Shown one piece after another: positions 10,701 through 22,297 of a stretch of DNA of 43,388 nucleotides (its first letter is position 1; the number at the start of each line of letters is the position of its first letter). This DNA comes from Cerioporus squamosus (lineage: Eukaryota; Basidiomycota; Agaricomycetes; Polyporales; Polyporaceae): positions 1 to 43,388 of the forward strand of contig JABYQS010000250.1 in the NCBI GenBank assembly GCA_022592435.1. Reading direction: 5' to 3'. The translations under genes and the position numbers were made by a program. The notes below the pieces were generated by a model. It was not told the origin of the DNA. It made no database searches and was given only the letters and a program-made list of their open reading frames with translations.

Positions 10701-12165
10701 TCAATTGGACAAAGGGACTGTACCGGAAGCCTTAGCCTGGCGCGCCTTCCGGCGAGCGTAGATGACGCGTTCCTTGACGGCATCCATCTTCACGCCGACA
10801 TAACGCACTGCAGCGATGGTTACGAGCACCGTAACGAGTATTACCACCACTTTGACGATGATCGTGGTCTTCGTCGGGGCCTGGTCTGTAGATGCACGAG
10901 CCGCGAGGTCAGAGCGGAGTGAATTGGCCGACGGAAAGCAATGGGTGAAGACAGCCATGGCGCATAACAATACGTACTGACTCTCCGTCCTCATCGGCTG
11001 GGTCGCCGCTCGTCTCTGCAAGGCCGAGGTAGACACCGGCCAGCTGCTTCGGGAGCGCAAGAACGGCTGCGATGAGAACGTCCAGACACTCATCCCTGCA
11101 GTAGCGAAGATGGCGGTTGCGACTGAGTTCCAGTAGGTCAGTCATATGTCATCGACGCGTTCGACGATCGATTGCGCTCACTGTGCGGAGGGTACGCGGT
11201 GTACCGCACCATCGCGACCATCTTGAGACCGCCTTCGCGAATGACTTCGGATAGAAGGGCGTAAGTGAGGTTCAACTGCTTCGCCTTCTCGATACGGCCT
11301 CGACAGCAGTATCGGAAAGTGCTGCAATGGGCGAAGGCATGGGGGATAAGTGAAGGGAACTGCGGAGGAGGACGTGACTGGCTGACAAGTAAGTGGCGAG
11401 CTCGCCTGTAATAGTGGCCGCGGCGACAATCCCGAACCCAACGCCGAGGCCCCAGACGTTTCCGCAGTAGAGCGCGACAAGCTCGTGACCGAATAGCTAG
11501 TGGAAGCGTCAGATCAAAGTCCATCCGATGCGTGAAGCCGCAGAAGCCGTACCGGAGGGAACGACAAAATGATCATGATTGCGATAGGAATGAGCCATGC
11601 ACCGGGTGTTCTAGGAATCAAGATGTGCATGAGCAAAGTGTAGCGATACCAACGAAGATATTACTCGCTCGCGCAACCACTTGGAGGTAGGACCGAGGGC
11701 ATGAAATACCTGTCCCTGCAAGGCCACAAGTGTGACCACTCCTCCGACGATCACCAGCGTCACCAACAAGGAGACTAGCATGCGCCACGTCAGTGACGAA
11801 CAGTCGTGTAGGAGCGAGCAACTGACGAATGTTTGCGAGATCTTTGAAGTATTCCGCGTCGATGGATTTCCTGAAGTTCATGCTCGCGATGCTATGCGAC
11901 AGCGCGCCCGCTTCCGATGGCGTCGGGCTCGGCGTGCGTGCCTGCGCACGACAGTCGATCCCAACTTCGCGATCTTCACCAAGCGAAAAGGGTTGGGGAG
12001 TGTCGTGAAAGAAGCGAGACGCCGGCGCTTGCAGCGGAGAGTCATCCGAGTCGAGAACTTTGGCATGTACTCGCGGAATAGCGTGCAAGGAGTGGTCGCT
12101 GAAGCAAAGAAAGTCGGTGAGCCGATCAGACAAGAAACATCTTTGCGAACATACCCAGCGGCCAT
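10701..12165 (-). CDS. TVP38/TMEM64-family protein, copy C (mutated core)
   Basis: Eight exons: 12155-12165, 11827-12098, 11669-11774, 11553-11610, 11387-11496, 11182-11321, 10982-11122 and 10701-10885. They sum to 1,023 nt and give 340 residues without a stop. Exons 2-6 are family-typical (RTPSPTPSEAGAL; LFGHELVALYCGN; RYCCRGR; SEVIREGGLKM). In exon 7 one base is missing after GVWTF-equivalent MSVWTF, so the conserved LIAAFLALPKQLAAVYLG is replaced by an unrelated stretch. A changed donor (GA followed by GTCAGT) puts exon 8 back in frame. Intron 3 has a GC donor (GCGAGT) where all others have GTGAGT or GTAAGA. The tail ends early with SGTVPLSN. It may be a pseudogene still open by chance or a protein with an altered core. 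A TATA-like word lies near 12229-12237. Confidence 0.65.
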
Positions 12166-12239
12166 TGTGATCTGAGACTTGCGACGGTAAGACGAATCCT
12201 GGCGACGTCTTGACCTTCATTTATATGGTCCTCATGAAG

Positions 12240-13205
12240 TCTCACGTTACTCATGAGCACGTCGTGAGCCCCAGCATCTGCAGCGCATGAGCATGGTCGG
12301 TCGTGTAATGCGCTGGTATGGCTTCTGTGGCAGCTTGAGTTGAGATGGGATTCGCACTGGTCAAGTCGGGCAACGGAGCGACCCCGCGGGCGTCACAGCA
12401 AACGGATGCTGGCCGCCTATGAGCTTGTTAGCAGTTGGGTATCCCAACCGCCAGAGTGAAGTCAGCACCGCGACGCGAGCTCGGCCAAGAGCTCGGCTTA
12501 CAGCGGCGTGCTGACAACACATCCGCAGCACATCTCTGCCCAGTCAATTACAGTACCTAGTCCTTTTGGTCAGTACACAGTCCATCCTTGTCCACAACTT
12601 CAATCAACTTACAAGCCATGTGATCCTAAATTTGCATCTGAGCTGAAGTCTGGAGATGGAGGAGGACAGAAGTTGAGCGCAAGCCGCTAGTACTACTTAC
12701 TAGGTACTTAAGCGCCTTTATTCTTGTCCCTTATCCGGCAATTCCCGAAGAGTTCATGATCATGCAGTGTGCACTGCACAGAACGTATGCTTTCCGTCCG
12801 CTAAAATTGGTGAGTAAACCGGAGGAAAGGATCTAACTTCAGAACACTTCACCGAACCAACAGTGTATGCCTCTCCAGTTGCTCTCCAGCCTGAGCAAAA
12901 GCTCCCACAACCTTTCCTTGTCGGAGAGGTGCGAACACCACAAGTTGGCAGCAGCCTTTCGACAGACGACAGAGCTTAACTTACACTCACCATTTCATAA
13001 CATTTTCTGGAAAGGGAAACGGTGACTCCTTTCATTGTCAAAGTTCCAGTGTCAATCCCGGCTGGCAGAAGCTGTTGGCTGCACGCCACACAGTTGGCGA
13101 GAGCGGTTACCACAGTCCAGGTAACGTCGCCGCATTCTTCAACAATCTGGCAGATGGATAACCTGAACATAGGCATAAACATCGTCGGACGACTCTGAAG
13201 ACGCG
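12240..13205. other. Intergenic, about 1 kb
   Basis: Upstream DNA of copy C on one side and of the BTB pseudogene on the other. It lacks the three promoter blocks found before copies A, B and E. No coding exon or RNA gene was recognised. Confidence 0.45.
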
Positions 13206-14267
13206 ATGATGTCCGAAGCCACGCTGAACAGCGAGCTGGCTCTGGTCCCGTCTCTCCTGACCACGCCCGCCCTCGACAGGGTGCAGCCGGATCCAGATAT
13301 ATGGTTCGAGGACGGAAACGTCGTTGTCGTTGCCCAGCAAACTGCGTTTCGCCTCCACCGGGGTGCACTCTCCAGGCACTCGGAGATATTCCGTGGATTG
13401 TTCAGTGTTCCCCAGCCCACGACCGTCAAGCCAGATCATGGACGGCTGTCCGGTGATCCCTGTCACAGATAGCTCGCATGACTTCAAGCATCTGCTTCGA
13501 GCCGTCTACGACGGAGCCAGGTGCGTACGCCCACACGATCTCTCGATTTGCACTGAAGAGACAACGTCCACCCCGAAGCACTGCGTGTTCTCAGGAGGCG
13601 GGACAGTAGACTTCGGCGTACTGGCCGCGATCGTCCGGATGGGCCACAAGTACCAGGTCGACGCGATTCTCGAGGAAGCACTTCGCCGGCTTAAGACCGT
13701 GTTCACAGTCAGACTTCGCGATCTGGGAGCAGCACCAAGGGAGAAGCACCGCGCTCGTCACGCTCCGTGTTGACGACGCAGTCGAGGCCGTCAACGTCTT
13801 TCTCCTCACCGGACGAACGGAGACTGCTGGCCAGTGCCTTCTACATGTGCGGAAAGCTCGACATCGAGGAGCTGTTCAACGGAGTCGTTCGTGCCGACGG
13901 GACACTCGAGCAGCTCAGCACCCACGACCTGCAGCGATGCCTCACCGCGTAGATGGCGCTGCTCAAGCACGACGCGCAGATCACAGGCCACCGTCTTGCG
14001 CCCCGATCCCCCATGGACTGCGCGTGCGGATCTCACGAGGCGCGGCGTGCGGTCTTGGACTCGGCACAGGAGGATCTGTGCAACGAGTTCCCGGAGATAC
14101 TGGATACGCTGCCCATCCGTCACGGCTATCTCACCCAAGTGATCGAGTGTCTCCAAGCCGATGAGGGCTGGTGCATCGCATGTGCCGAGGCATTGAAGGC
14201 GCGTCACACTGAGCTCAGGCGGGATCTGTGGGGACGGCTCCCTGGCTTCTTCCGGCTGGACACGTAG
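13206..14267 (+). pseudogene. BTB/POZ-domain gene, decayed
   Basis: It starts with two ATGs (13206, 13209) and a clear BTB exon: DPDIWFEDGNVVVVAQQTAF, RGALSRHSEIFRGLFSVPQP. Near 13420 the frame shifts before QIMDGCPVI and YDFKHLLRAVYDGAR. The second exon region is recognisable (DFGVLAAIVRMGHKYQVDAI), but the acceptor used by its relative at 30.9 kb (GTAG) reads ACTG here. Further shifts occur near 13695 and 13825, and a TAG at 13950-13952 interrupts the helical domain (LQRCLTA stop MALLKHDAQITG). The C-terminus remains well conserved, with CAC and CIAC cysteines and RRDLWGRLPGFFRL. At least three frameshifts plus a stop make it a pseudogene; it is closest to the intact copy at 30.3-31.3 kb. 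Confidence 0.82.
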
Positions 14268-14475
14268 AGAGCGGAATGATTATGGTACATTGTATGTAGC
14301 CGTTCATCCCCAGCTCGAGCGCAATCCCACGAAGAAGCCCCGAGTCACACGTGTGAGCTTATCTTCCCCATCGTAACTCGTTGTGCGTTCCTCTGAACCT
14401 GACCTCGCATCCGAGTCGAGCAGCCCCTTCCCAGGTGAGTAAGACTTTCAGAAGCACCGCTGAACCACAAACTGA

Positions 14476-15628
14476 CGAGCTCTCAAAGTTCCCCGATTAT
14501 CAGCACACCTCAAGCTGTCAGCATGTCCTGACCCCCGCGAACACACAGACGCAGCAGCGAGCCGCGATGCGGATCTGTGGTTCCCGGATGGAAACATCGT
14601 CGTGATCGCCGAGAACACGTCCTTCCGCGTCCACAAGGGCGTCCTAGCCCGCCACTCCATCGTCTTCCACAACATGTTCGACGTCCCGCAGCCGACCGAC
14701 CCCGACCCCGCGGCCGCCGACCTGATCGAGGGCTGTCCCGTCGTCCGCGTGTCCGACCCTGCCCACGATTTCAAGCACCTGCTCCACATGCTCTACGACG
14801 GTTTCAGGTGAGTCGTTGCGCCGATAGCTGGGTGGTGGGACGTGAGGACTGAGGACTGATGCCGGGCCCGGTTGTATTAGCTATCTCAAACGCAACGGTT
14901 CCCCCACCAGACTCACTGTGCTCCTCGCTCTCGTGCGTCTGGGGAAGAAGTACGAGTTCGACGACATCGTGGATGCCGTGGACGATCATCTGGACAGCCT
15001 GAAGACCATCTTCCCTTCGTCCTTTGATGACAACGGCTTGGACTCCATCGATGCCAACTACAAGCTCATGTACAAGGCGTGGCCCGAGGACCAAATTGGG
15101 ATCGGGCATCCAATTGAAGCGATCAACCTCTTCCGCTTGCTCAGCCCGAGGCGAGATCACATGCTTCCCATCGCAATCTACCTGTGCTCCATTGAGGGCC
15201 CTTCCGCAGTTCTGCTTCCCGGTCAGGCTGAACACCCAACGTCTGAACGACTCAGCCTCGAAGATGCGGCAATTGTTCTCGAGACACATGCTGAGGCGTT
15301 GAGGTCAGTGACGGCTATGCTCGTGAAGGTATTCGTCCTAGAAGTCGACAAGGGATGCACAGGCGTCGGAGGCAGCCAGAAAGGACCCCACTGCGCCGAT
15401 GCCCTCAAAGATGCACTACAGACGTCGATTGAATTCATGATGAAGTTCCGTTACTGCGACCTGTTCTCCGGTTTCCGGTTCAAGATGATTGAGGGCATGG
15501 TGCGGGGGGGAAGACTCTGCCTCAAGTGCGGAGATATGCTGAAGGAGCGCGATTTGGAGTCACGGAGAGACCTCTGGAGGCGCCTTCCTCAGATCACTAA
15601 GGTCGACGTTCCCAGATGGGAGGCCTGA
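14476..15628 (+). CDS. BTB/POZ-domain protein, start uncertain
   Basis: Exon 1 runs to 14807 and carries the BTB fold: DADLWFPDGNIVVIAENTSF, HKGVLARHSIVFHNMF, EGCPVVRVSD, DFKHLLHMLYDGF. GTGAGT joins exon 2 at 14911 (A completing Arg), which reads LTVLLALVRLGKKYEFDDIV and stays open to the stop at 15628. The region from 14566 to the end gives 320 codons. The second half holds the family's helical region and cysteines (CLKCGDML) and ends with RRDLWRRLP. The open frame extends back to 14476, yet no ATG lies in it, so either a short upstream coding exon exists (a GTGAGT donor is at 14433) or the start is lost. Function, a possible ubiquitin-ligase adaptor, is inferred from the BTB domain only. 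Confidence 0.72.
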
Positions 15629-15888
15629 AGCATACACAACACATATCGAGGAAATCTTCCACCAGCGTTCCTTCCGAACGCAATTGGTTAAACCTGACTC
15701 TTGCTGCACACTATCTAACCGGTACGGTGACTGACAAGAAACAAGACGAAATCACTCCACGAAACCTACACGTCCATTGTACGAACATGACATGTAAACA
15801 CATACCAATCGCTATAGTACAAAATCCCATCCAAAGAGACAGAAGCCGAGCCGACTAAAGTACAACGTCGGAACTCTCGAAAACCCCC

Positions 15889-18215
15889 TCACAGCCCCTC
15901 CGTAAACCTGCTCTCCTGCGCGACACCGTTCGCCGCATCGTGCTCCGCCCCATCCTCAGCAGCAGGAACATGCGCGGGCCGTCCCTCAGGAGCCTTCTCC
16001 TGCTGCCGCTTGCTCGGCCGCCTCGACAAATCCGCCCCGCCCCCCTCCGCATTCCCCGCGCCCTCACCGGCACCGGCGCCCGCACCATACGGCTTCTTGT
16101 CGACCTGCCCACGAGCCCAGTCCGTCAGTCACGCCGCACTCTCCACGACAGAACGCCGGCGGCCTCGTACCGGGTACCCATTCGCCCCATACTCCATCTC
16201 GCGCGCCGTCGTCCCGTGGCCGTGGTTCGAGTACTCCGGCGGCCCCGCGTCGTCCTCGTCCGCCATGTCCCGCGCCTGCACGTACACCCCGTCGTCCTCT
16301 TCGTCCTCCGCCTGCTCCTGCTCCTCCTCGACGCTCGAGCCCTCGTCCTCCGTCTCCACGCCCTCGTCCTCGCTCGTGTACCCCGCCGCACGCACCGCCG
16401 CCGCGACGGGTCCGGAACGCTCCATCTGCTCGCTCGCGACGAGGTACCGCGCGCAGAGCATCCGGATGTCGTTCCACCACTCCATCATGTCCTCGTGCGA
16501 CCGCGCGCGGAACGCCCACGCTCGCCCGCTCCCGTTCCCGCGGCGCGTGATCGAGTTGCGCAAGCTCTTGAACGAGCCAGAGTGCGTGTCGCCCGTGCCG
16601 TCCTTGCGCTCCTCGATATGGAACTTGTGGCTCTTCGCGCCCTGCGACGACGGAGGGCCGAGCGTGCACATCGGCAGGAAAAGGCTGAAGAGGGGCTTGT
16701 CTGCGAGAGCGGGGTCGGAGGAGGCGTACTCGTGAAGGAATCCAGCCGGCGTGAGCACGTAGTACGACTCGCGGTACGTACGAGTGTACCTCTTCTTGCG
16801 CTCCAAGAGGCCGGTATGGACGGGAATGACGCTCGGGTCGTCCTTGCTCGGGTATTTGATCATCTGAGGGTCGCGAAGAGGAGTCTCTGGGTCCACGAGG
16901 TGGTCTTCACGCGCAGCGAACGAGATCCACTCCCGGTCGGGAGGCAGGGCGGACATGTCATGATGGAGGTTGTTCCAAATCTCGCCCACGCTGTGGTCCA
17001 TGCGGGTGCGCCACTCGTTGAATGTCGCCCACGCAGACTGGAGGGCCTGGATGAGAGAAGCCTCGAACATGGCGGAGGACGCCTGCGTTAGCAGAAGAGA
17101 CTTCTGTAGTGCGTTCTCGGTGTGAACTTGCTTCACGAGCTGCCGAGCTACGGCCTGATTGGCAACGTATGGGTCGCTCCTCGCGGTCACGTTCAGAGGG
17201 GTGTTCTTGAGGATGGAAATGTTCGTGCCGAGATCGCCGATGAGTTTCTCAGACAACTCCCGTTCTTTTGCTACGGCTGTAGCAAGCTTGCCTGTATCAT
17301 TCTGGATGTTCTGACGACGCACATGTCAGCATACGATTGACTCTCGCCCATAGAGATCGAAGGAGATGAGTAATGGTAGAAGCAACATTGGCGCGTCCCG
17401 CGAACGTGCATCCAATGACGTGGACCATTATGCACATTCGCGCAAGCCTGGATGAACCGTAGGTCCCTTCCCGCCGAAGGCATCGAGGTGCTCAAGCCCT
17501 TGATAGCGAACCAGTTGCCAGAAGCAGGCCTGCAGGACCTGTCAGCGGAACGGGATAGTTCCGTGTGGGATGGCAAGACGTCAAGCTCTGCATAACATTT
17601 GGAACATCTCCAGGGGGCTGTACTATGACGTCTCCCGCCAAACCCGAACGATATGCCTTGAAGCGCGGGGTCCACATCACGTGGACGGAATCCTGCAGCA
17701 ACACGAGAGACTCACCTTTATATGCGCCTTGATCTCGGTTCTGAGCTTCTGCAGGTGCTGCACGATGGACCCGTCGACTGTGCGGCCAAGGTTGGCATGT
17801 TGGTCGGCGATGGCGCGCGTCTTGTCCCGTATGCCATAAAAGACGTCCTGCACAACACCCATATCTATCTTCCGCTCCGCCCAAACGCACTGAGACGCAC
17901 CTGCAGGCCACCCTCGCCCAAGAACTGGTTGCCCGCGCGAAACGGCACCTGGATGACCCCGGCGAGCTTGGTCATCTCGCGCGCGACGTTGTTCTCGATG
18001 TCGGCGATGCCCTCAAAGTACGCGATGAGCTGCTTGACGATCGCCTTCCACGCGGTGAACCGCTCGATGAGGATGTCGGAGGGGCGGAGGTCGTGGGGCG
18101 CGATGTTCTTCTTGATGAGCGACTGGCTGCGCGACACCGTCGAGCCGTGCTTGCTCGCCCTGCTCGCCGGGCGGGACATCGAGGTCGAGCGGGAGATGGA
18201 GATTGTTTCGTTCAT
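15889..18215 (-). CDS. SLM1: SLM1/SLM2-like F-BAR and PH domain protein
   Basis: Four exons: 17901-18215, 17716-17847, 16171-17310 and 15889-16104 (all junctions phase 0), giving 600 residues. A short Ser-rich start (MNETISISRSTSMS) precedes an F-BAR-like helical region (about 35-290: DILIERFTAWKAIVKQLIAY, then coiled segments through LRTEIKAHIK and KERELSEKLIGD). A PH domain follows at about 315-440 (GLLERKKRYTRTYRESYYVL ... HKFHIEE ... RAWAFRARSHEDMMEWWNDI). The C-terminus is acidic and low-complexity. Yeast Slm1/Slm2 bind PI(4,5)P2 at eisosomes and act as TORC2 effectors in membrane stress; the same role is inferred here. Intron 2 is 405 nt, long for this gene. The last exon lies past an apparent stop at 16129 and is supported by a GTACGA..CAG intron with a CTGAC branch. 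It separates two blocks of duplicated genes. Confidence 0.9.
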
Positions 18216-18900
18216 GGCGGGGGAGAAATGTGGGGGATGGCGGGAATGGGAGGAGAGTGGGTTATATGCGCTAGCACGACCGCGGAACCATCGTGTCTGG
18301 CGCCGGCGAGTTCTGACGTCACGGCGAGCCATGCCCTATCTGGTAACTCTACTCAACGCCCGCAGTGGCGTCATCATTCATGGATGATGGCATGAATTCT
18401 GAGCCCCAGGCTCGCGACGGCATCGTCCGGTCCTTCTCCGACAAACAGGATAGTGCTGACTCAGCTTAGTAGTCTGCTGGCACACAGCTTCTCCTACTTA
18501 TAACCCTTGAGTGGGCAGCACGCCGACAAAGGGCCCAGCTCACTGGCTATAAGATGCGTCATCACGATGCTGACACTCAGCAGCATGAAAGGATAATCGA
18601 CTGCAATACAGCGTCTTCGAGCTATCTATCAGTACTCGAGTTCACGTTGGGACCCCGCCTGCACTCGTACATAGAATGCTAGTAGACAACACATCATAAC
18701 GCTCTTGGGATAGTACAATCCATATTGCGAAGGTGCAAGCCCAAAACATAAACCAATGTTGAGTGGGAAGGACTCAGGAGATACTATCAGCTTCATGCCC
18801 AGTGGTACGGTACGCCCAACAGAGGTATGCTAGCAGACCTAAAGCGCGTCAGAGACATGCACGCCAGCGGTATGGTAGAACCGACACACCGCTTGTGCTT
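18216..18900. other. Intergenic (SLM1 upstream; BTB 3' flank)
   Basis: No gene seen. It contains the SLM1 promoter side and the 3' flank of the minus-strand BTB gene at 18.9 kb. A TATA-like word (TTATAAC) near 18498 is too far from SLM1's ATG to be convincing. Confidence 0.4.
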
Positions 18901-20002
18901 TCAGATCAAGCGGCCACGACTCGATGTAAGTCCAACCCGGGAGGGCTCCAGCGGCTTTCCACTGCCATCAAGATCGAAACACCCGGGGAGGCTGTTCTGG
19001 ATGGCCTCCCATCGCATCTGGTAGTCGTGTTCCATGAGCCAACCATTGCACTCGTGGCACAGCTCCGGCACAACGTTCGTCCGCATGCCTTTGTACAACG
19101 CGGCCAGTGAGTCTCCAACCAGCCCTTCACAACGCCCGTCCTCACGGCCGCAATCGCGGAAATAGAATGCGTATCCGCGTCTCGCAGCGCAGGACCTCAA
19201 GGAGCGGCAGCGCGCGAAGTCGTCCTCGGAGAGCCGCTCGACCTCGCCGTCTCGTGGTTGTGCGGGAGTACCCATGCAACAGACGTACAGAGCCAGGGGT
19301 AACATCTTGGGTCTATCCGTGGTGTGGGCGACTGTCACGACCTCGAACGCGTCCTGGAGCCTGAGGCGTATGTTGCGTCCGGTTATCGAGTCGGGGGAGG
19401 AGGAGAAGCACTGTGGATGGGAGGGAAAAACCTCCCAGGTACCCTGAAAATTGCGTTCCCACCAGTCGAAACGACGGCAAGCAAGGGAGCTGTACGTGAA
19501 CTCTTCTTCAACGTAAATGGCGGCGGCGTCTACTACTCGGTCGGCTTGGTACTTGTGCGCGACGCGGATGACGCTGATGAGGACTGAGCACACCTTGAGA
19601 ATGCTCGGCCAGCTGCATGTACGGCGGCGTTATTAGACTATGCACACGACAAAGCCACCTCGTTGCATCACCTTTTGACGCTGACACGAGCAGTCAGTCA
19701 CAGTAGGTGTCAGCGACAGACGTATGGAGAGGCACTCACTCTATGCCGACCTGGACCACCACACGAAGGAACCGCCGGAAGTCCACGGCCGAGTCCGACA
19801 CGCGCACCATCGGACATCCATCCCACGTCTCCTCGCCAGCTGGCTGTGCGTTCTCGAAAATGTCCGCGAAGACCGGGGAGACGCTAGACAGGGTCTCCTT
19901 GCGAACTCGGAAGGCGGTCCCCTGTGCGACGAGCACGACGTGCACGTCGTCCGCCCAGAACTCCTCATCGCGCACCACACCCTCGATTTCGTTTTGGCGC
20001 AT
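18901..20002 (-). CDS. BTB/POZ-domain protein, intact
   Basis: Exon 1 (19740-20002) begins at MRQNEIEG and encodes a divergent BTB domain (DDVHVVLVAQGTAFRV, RKETLSSVSPVFADIF, WDGCPMVRVSDSAVDFRRFL). GTGAGT and a GCAG acceptor bring in exon 2 (18901-19612), which gives VCSVLISVIRVAHKYQADRVV and the helical region with FARCRSLRSC. It ends with ELCHECNGWLMEHDYQMRWEAIQNSLPGCFDLDG. The two exons total 975 nt, 324 residues, in frame. An upstream in-frame ATG at 20065 would add 21 residues. The FTYSSLACRRFDWWERNFQ segment is not present in the other copies. Unlike the outer BTB copies it sits between two conserved housekeeping genes and looks older by divergence, so it may be the founder of the family at this locus; that is inference. 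Confidence 0.78.
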
Positions 20003-20394
20003 GGCGGTGGGATCGAGCTGGAGCTTATCAATGTGCGTCCAAAGGTGAAGAATCGCGAAACGCACCTCTGGTAAAGATGGATGCGATCGGGTCAGGGAGA
20101 TGGATGTGGAGGCTCAGCAACGCTCAGTTGATTGTGCCGCGCACGTACAGGTCTGTGCTGCGGCACGGGGAACCGCGCAGGAGCGGACCGCGGGAACCAG
20201 AGCAGCCTCAGCATAGGCACCTCCGAAAGCGCTGGACTCTGCTCCGTTACGCACCGAGAGACCATGCAGCATGCCCAGGGCAGCAACAGCGAGAGGACGA
20301 TTAAACAAAGAGTATTTTTCGGCGCACCAGATACACGTATAACGCACACACACTACCGTACCGTACACGGCTCCCACACGAACTAACTCGCCGC
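20003..20394. other. Intergenic (BTB upstream; PHO88 3' flank)
   Basis: About 390 bases with no gene. It must hold the promoter of the minus-strand BTB gene and the terminator/polyadenylation region of PHO88. No specific signal can be named with confidence. Confidence 0.4.
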
Positions 20395-21271
20395 CTACTC
20401 CTCCTTCTTGCCGACACGCTTCTCGGCCTCGTCGACGGCGGCCTTGTCCGTCTGCGGGTCGGACGCGGCGCCGAACATGCCGCCGACTTTGAAGGGCCGC
20501 TTGAGGTCGCCTTCAGCGGGCCGGCCGAGGAGGTGGATGCGGACGGGTTTTGCGTCGTAGAGCGTCTTGAGGCCCATGAGTGCCTGGATGAAGAGCGGCT
20601 GCGTGTACCTAGTGGGGGTGAGGAGCTGGTGAGAGGGAGACTCTGAGAGGAAGGCAGAGACGCACTTGAGGTAGAGGTGCATGAAGGCCATCATGGCGCA
20701 GCCGAAGTAGACAGCGCGCATGAGTTTGGACGTCTCCGCGAGGTCGTAGTCGCGGATGGTAGTCGTTACGAGCTTGCCGTTGTCTTTGTCCTATGTCGTG
20801 CGAGTCGTCAGCGCCCTCCTCGGGGAAAGGGATCCAGCACACGACATACCATCGGATTGGGCTCGACTGCACGTCACCGAGAAGATACCGCTCAGAACCT
20901 CGTTCCTCCGCCATGGCAAATAGCCTGAACACGCACCGTATTTGAGCACCGTCTGGTCGTTCTTCTTCTTGATCTGCACACCGCGCGTGAGTACCCAGCT
21001 ATGACCCGTAAGCACCGGACGAGACGACGCACCTGCTGGCCGACATAGTAGTACACCGCGAGCACCGTAACCTGCGTCGCGACGTACGCGATGCGCACGT
21101 ACGTCAGCACCTCCGGGTCGTCAAACGGCACCCTCTTCGCCACTGACATCCGGAGAAAGCACGGAGGTCAGCACGGGCGCGGAAGTCCGGGGAAGAAGCC
21201 AGCGAAGCGGACTGACGTTGCATGGCTCCGAGGGAGATGAGGAGGTTCGTGACTGCGGGGTTCATGGCCAT
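20395..21271 (-). CDS. PHO88: PHO88/SND3 family ER membrane protein
   Basis: Six exons: 21217-21271, 21033-21142, 20937-20973, 20850-20866, 20666-20790 and 20395-20608. They total 558 nt, 185 residues, with all splice sites GT..AG. The protein has the family pattern MNPAVTNLLISLGAMQ, a first TM region (YVRIAYVATQVTVLAVYYYV), IKKKNDQTVLKYVEPNPM, TTTIRDYDLAETSKLMRAV, a second hydrophobic stretch (YFGCAMMAFMHLYLKYTQPL), and KPVRIHLLGRPAEGDLKRPF near the end. In yeast Pho88/Snd3 is an abundant ER protein of the SRP-independent targeting (SND) route and affects phosphate transport. Length fits the family. The fourth exon is only 17 nt and encodes VEPNPM in part. The first ATG (21271) gives MAMNPAV; the second ATG (21265) may be used. 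Confidence 0.92.
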
Positions 21272-21848
21272 GGTTTTAACGAGGAACAAGAAACGAAGTC
21301 GAATGCCGGGAGACGGGGATGCCTGGGAGGAGGAGGAGGAGGAGAGGGGGAGGAGGAGAGGGTTGCGCAAGCCGCGAAAACGGGTTAGACGTGTCGCTGC
21401 CGTATTGGGAAGCTATATCTTCCTCCTTCCACGTGACTCAGGGACGTACTTCGGAAAATGCCGCTCAGGCTCATGAGGCTCTGAGTTTTTGACTTCGTAC
21501 CAAGACTCATCTGATAGAATCTCAACAGTCTAACACTTGGTTCAAACCACATCCCGTCTCTCATACGATTTGTCCTACACCGTCGTGATCACCGCGTATC
21601 TCCACTTAACTTGGTTCATAACGCCAACACTACCGGGCAACATTCACGACGACGTCGACTTACATCCTGCATCACTTATCACCGGATTAAGCACGTTGGC
21701 GAGACGACACATCAGCCCCGGTTGGAGGGAATTGCTCGAGCAGCTAGGTGATACGGTGAATGGAAGTCTGAGATGGTGGATGCGTGGTTGATGGTGCAAT
21801 AGGTATAGTACAAATGAAATAGTCCTTCAGCTTCGAATGCGTTCACCC
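21272..21848. other. Intergenic (PHO88 upstream)
   Basis: It begins with the CT/GA-rich PHO88 leader (a GAGGAGG run on the plus strand at 21327-21360) and ends at the 3' flank of the small hydrophilic protein. No gene is seen. Confidence 0.45.
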
Positions 21849-22297
21849 TCACAACGCCCCCACGTCGCCGTCGTTCCCCGCCGCCCCGCTGCCCTCATAC
21901 TGCTGCCCCCGCCTGTCTGCATATGCGCTCGCCAGCCGCTCACCCATCTCCTCCTTCGAGTCCGGGTTCCGCCCGTACGGGTTCATCGTGGCATCGAAGT
22001 CCCGGCGCGCCTCGTGCGAGAATTGCTCACGCGAACGCTGGTCTGCGCCCTGCTTCGCGTCCTGGAGCTCGCTACGCAGGGGACCGCCGTCGACCGACTG
22101 GTCGACGAGACCGGTGGGGGATGATTGGGTGTCGGCGTGCCGCTGGTTCTGGGGCGAGAAGGTGTTCGCAGAGCCATATCCGCCTTCGGACGTCGCTATG
22201 ATCGCCAGTGAGCAAACCTCCTCAATTCTGGGTAGCGATGAGGGAGCGTACTGTCGTCCTGAGTCGGGAAGTTGCCAGTCGCGTAGTCGTTGCTCAT
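21849..22297 (-). CDS. Small hydrophilic protein, 130 aa
   Basis: Two exons, 22252-22297 and 21849-22195, joined across a 56-nt intron (GTACGC..ATAG, phase 1), give 393 nt. The protein starts MSNDYATGNFPTQDD and continues with Gly, Gln and Asn-rich sequence, then charged segments (RSELQDAKQGADQRSREQFS, EARRDFDATMNPYGRNPDSK, EEMGERLASAYADRRGQQY) and ends GDVGAL. No signal peptide or TM segment is seen. The composition resembles small, hydrophilic fungal stress-type proteins, but I do not recognise a named family. The frame is well kept over a clear intron and the codon use is that of a real gene. It lies next to PHO88 on the same strand and has an upstream cluster of ACGCGT motifs. Confidence 0.7.

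Noticed and set aside
15855..16112. Short minus-strand ORF beginning MGRSTRSRM
   Set aside because: It is a shadow frame of the last SLM1 exon, which reads VDKKPYGAGAGAGEG in the correct frame.
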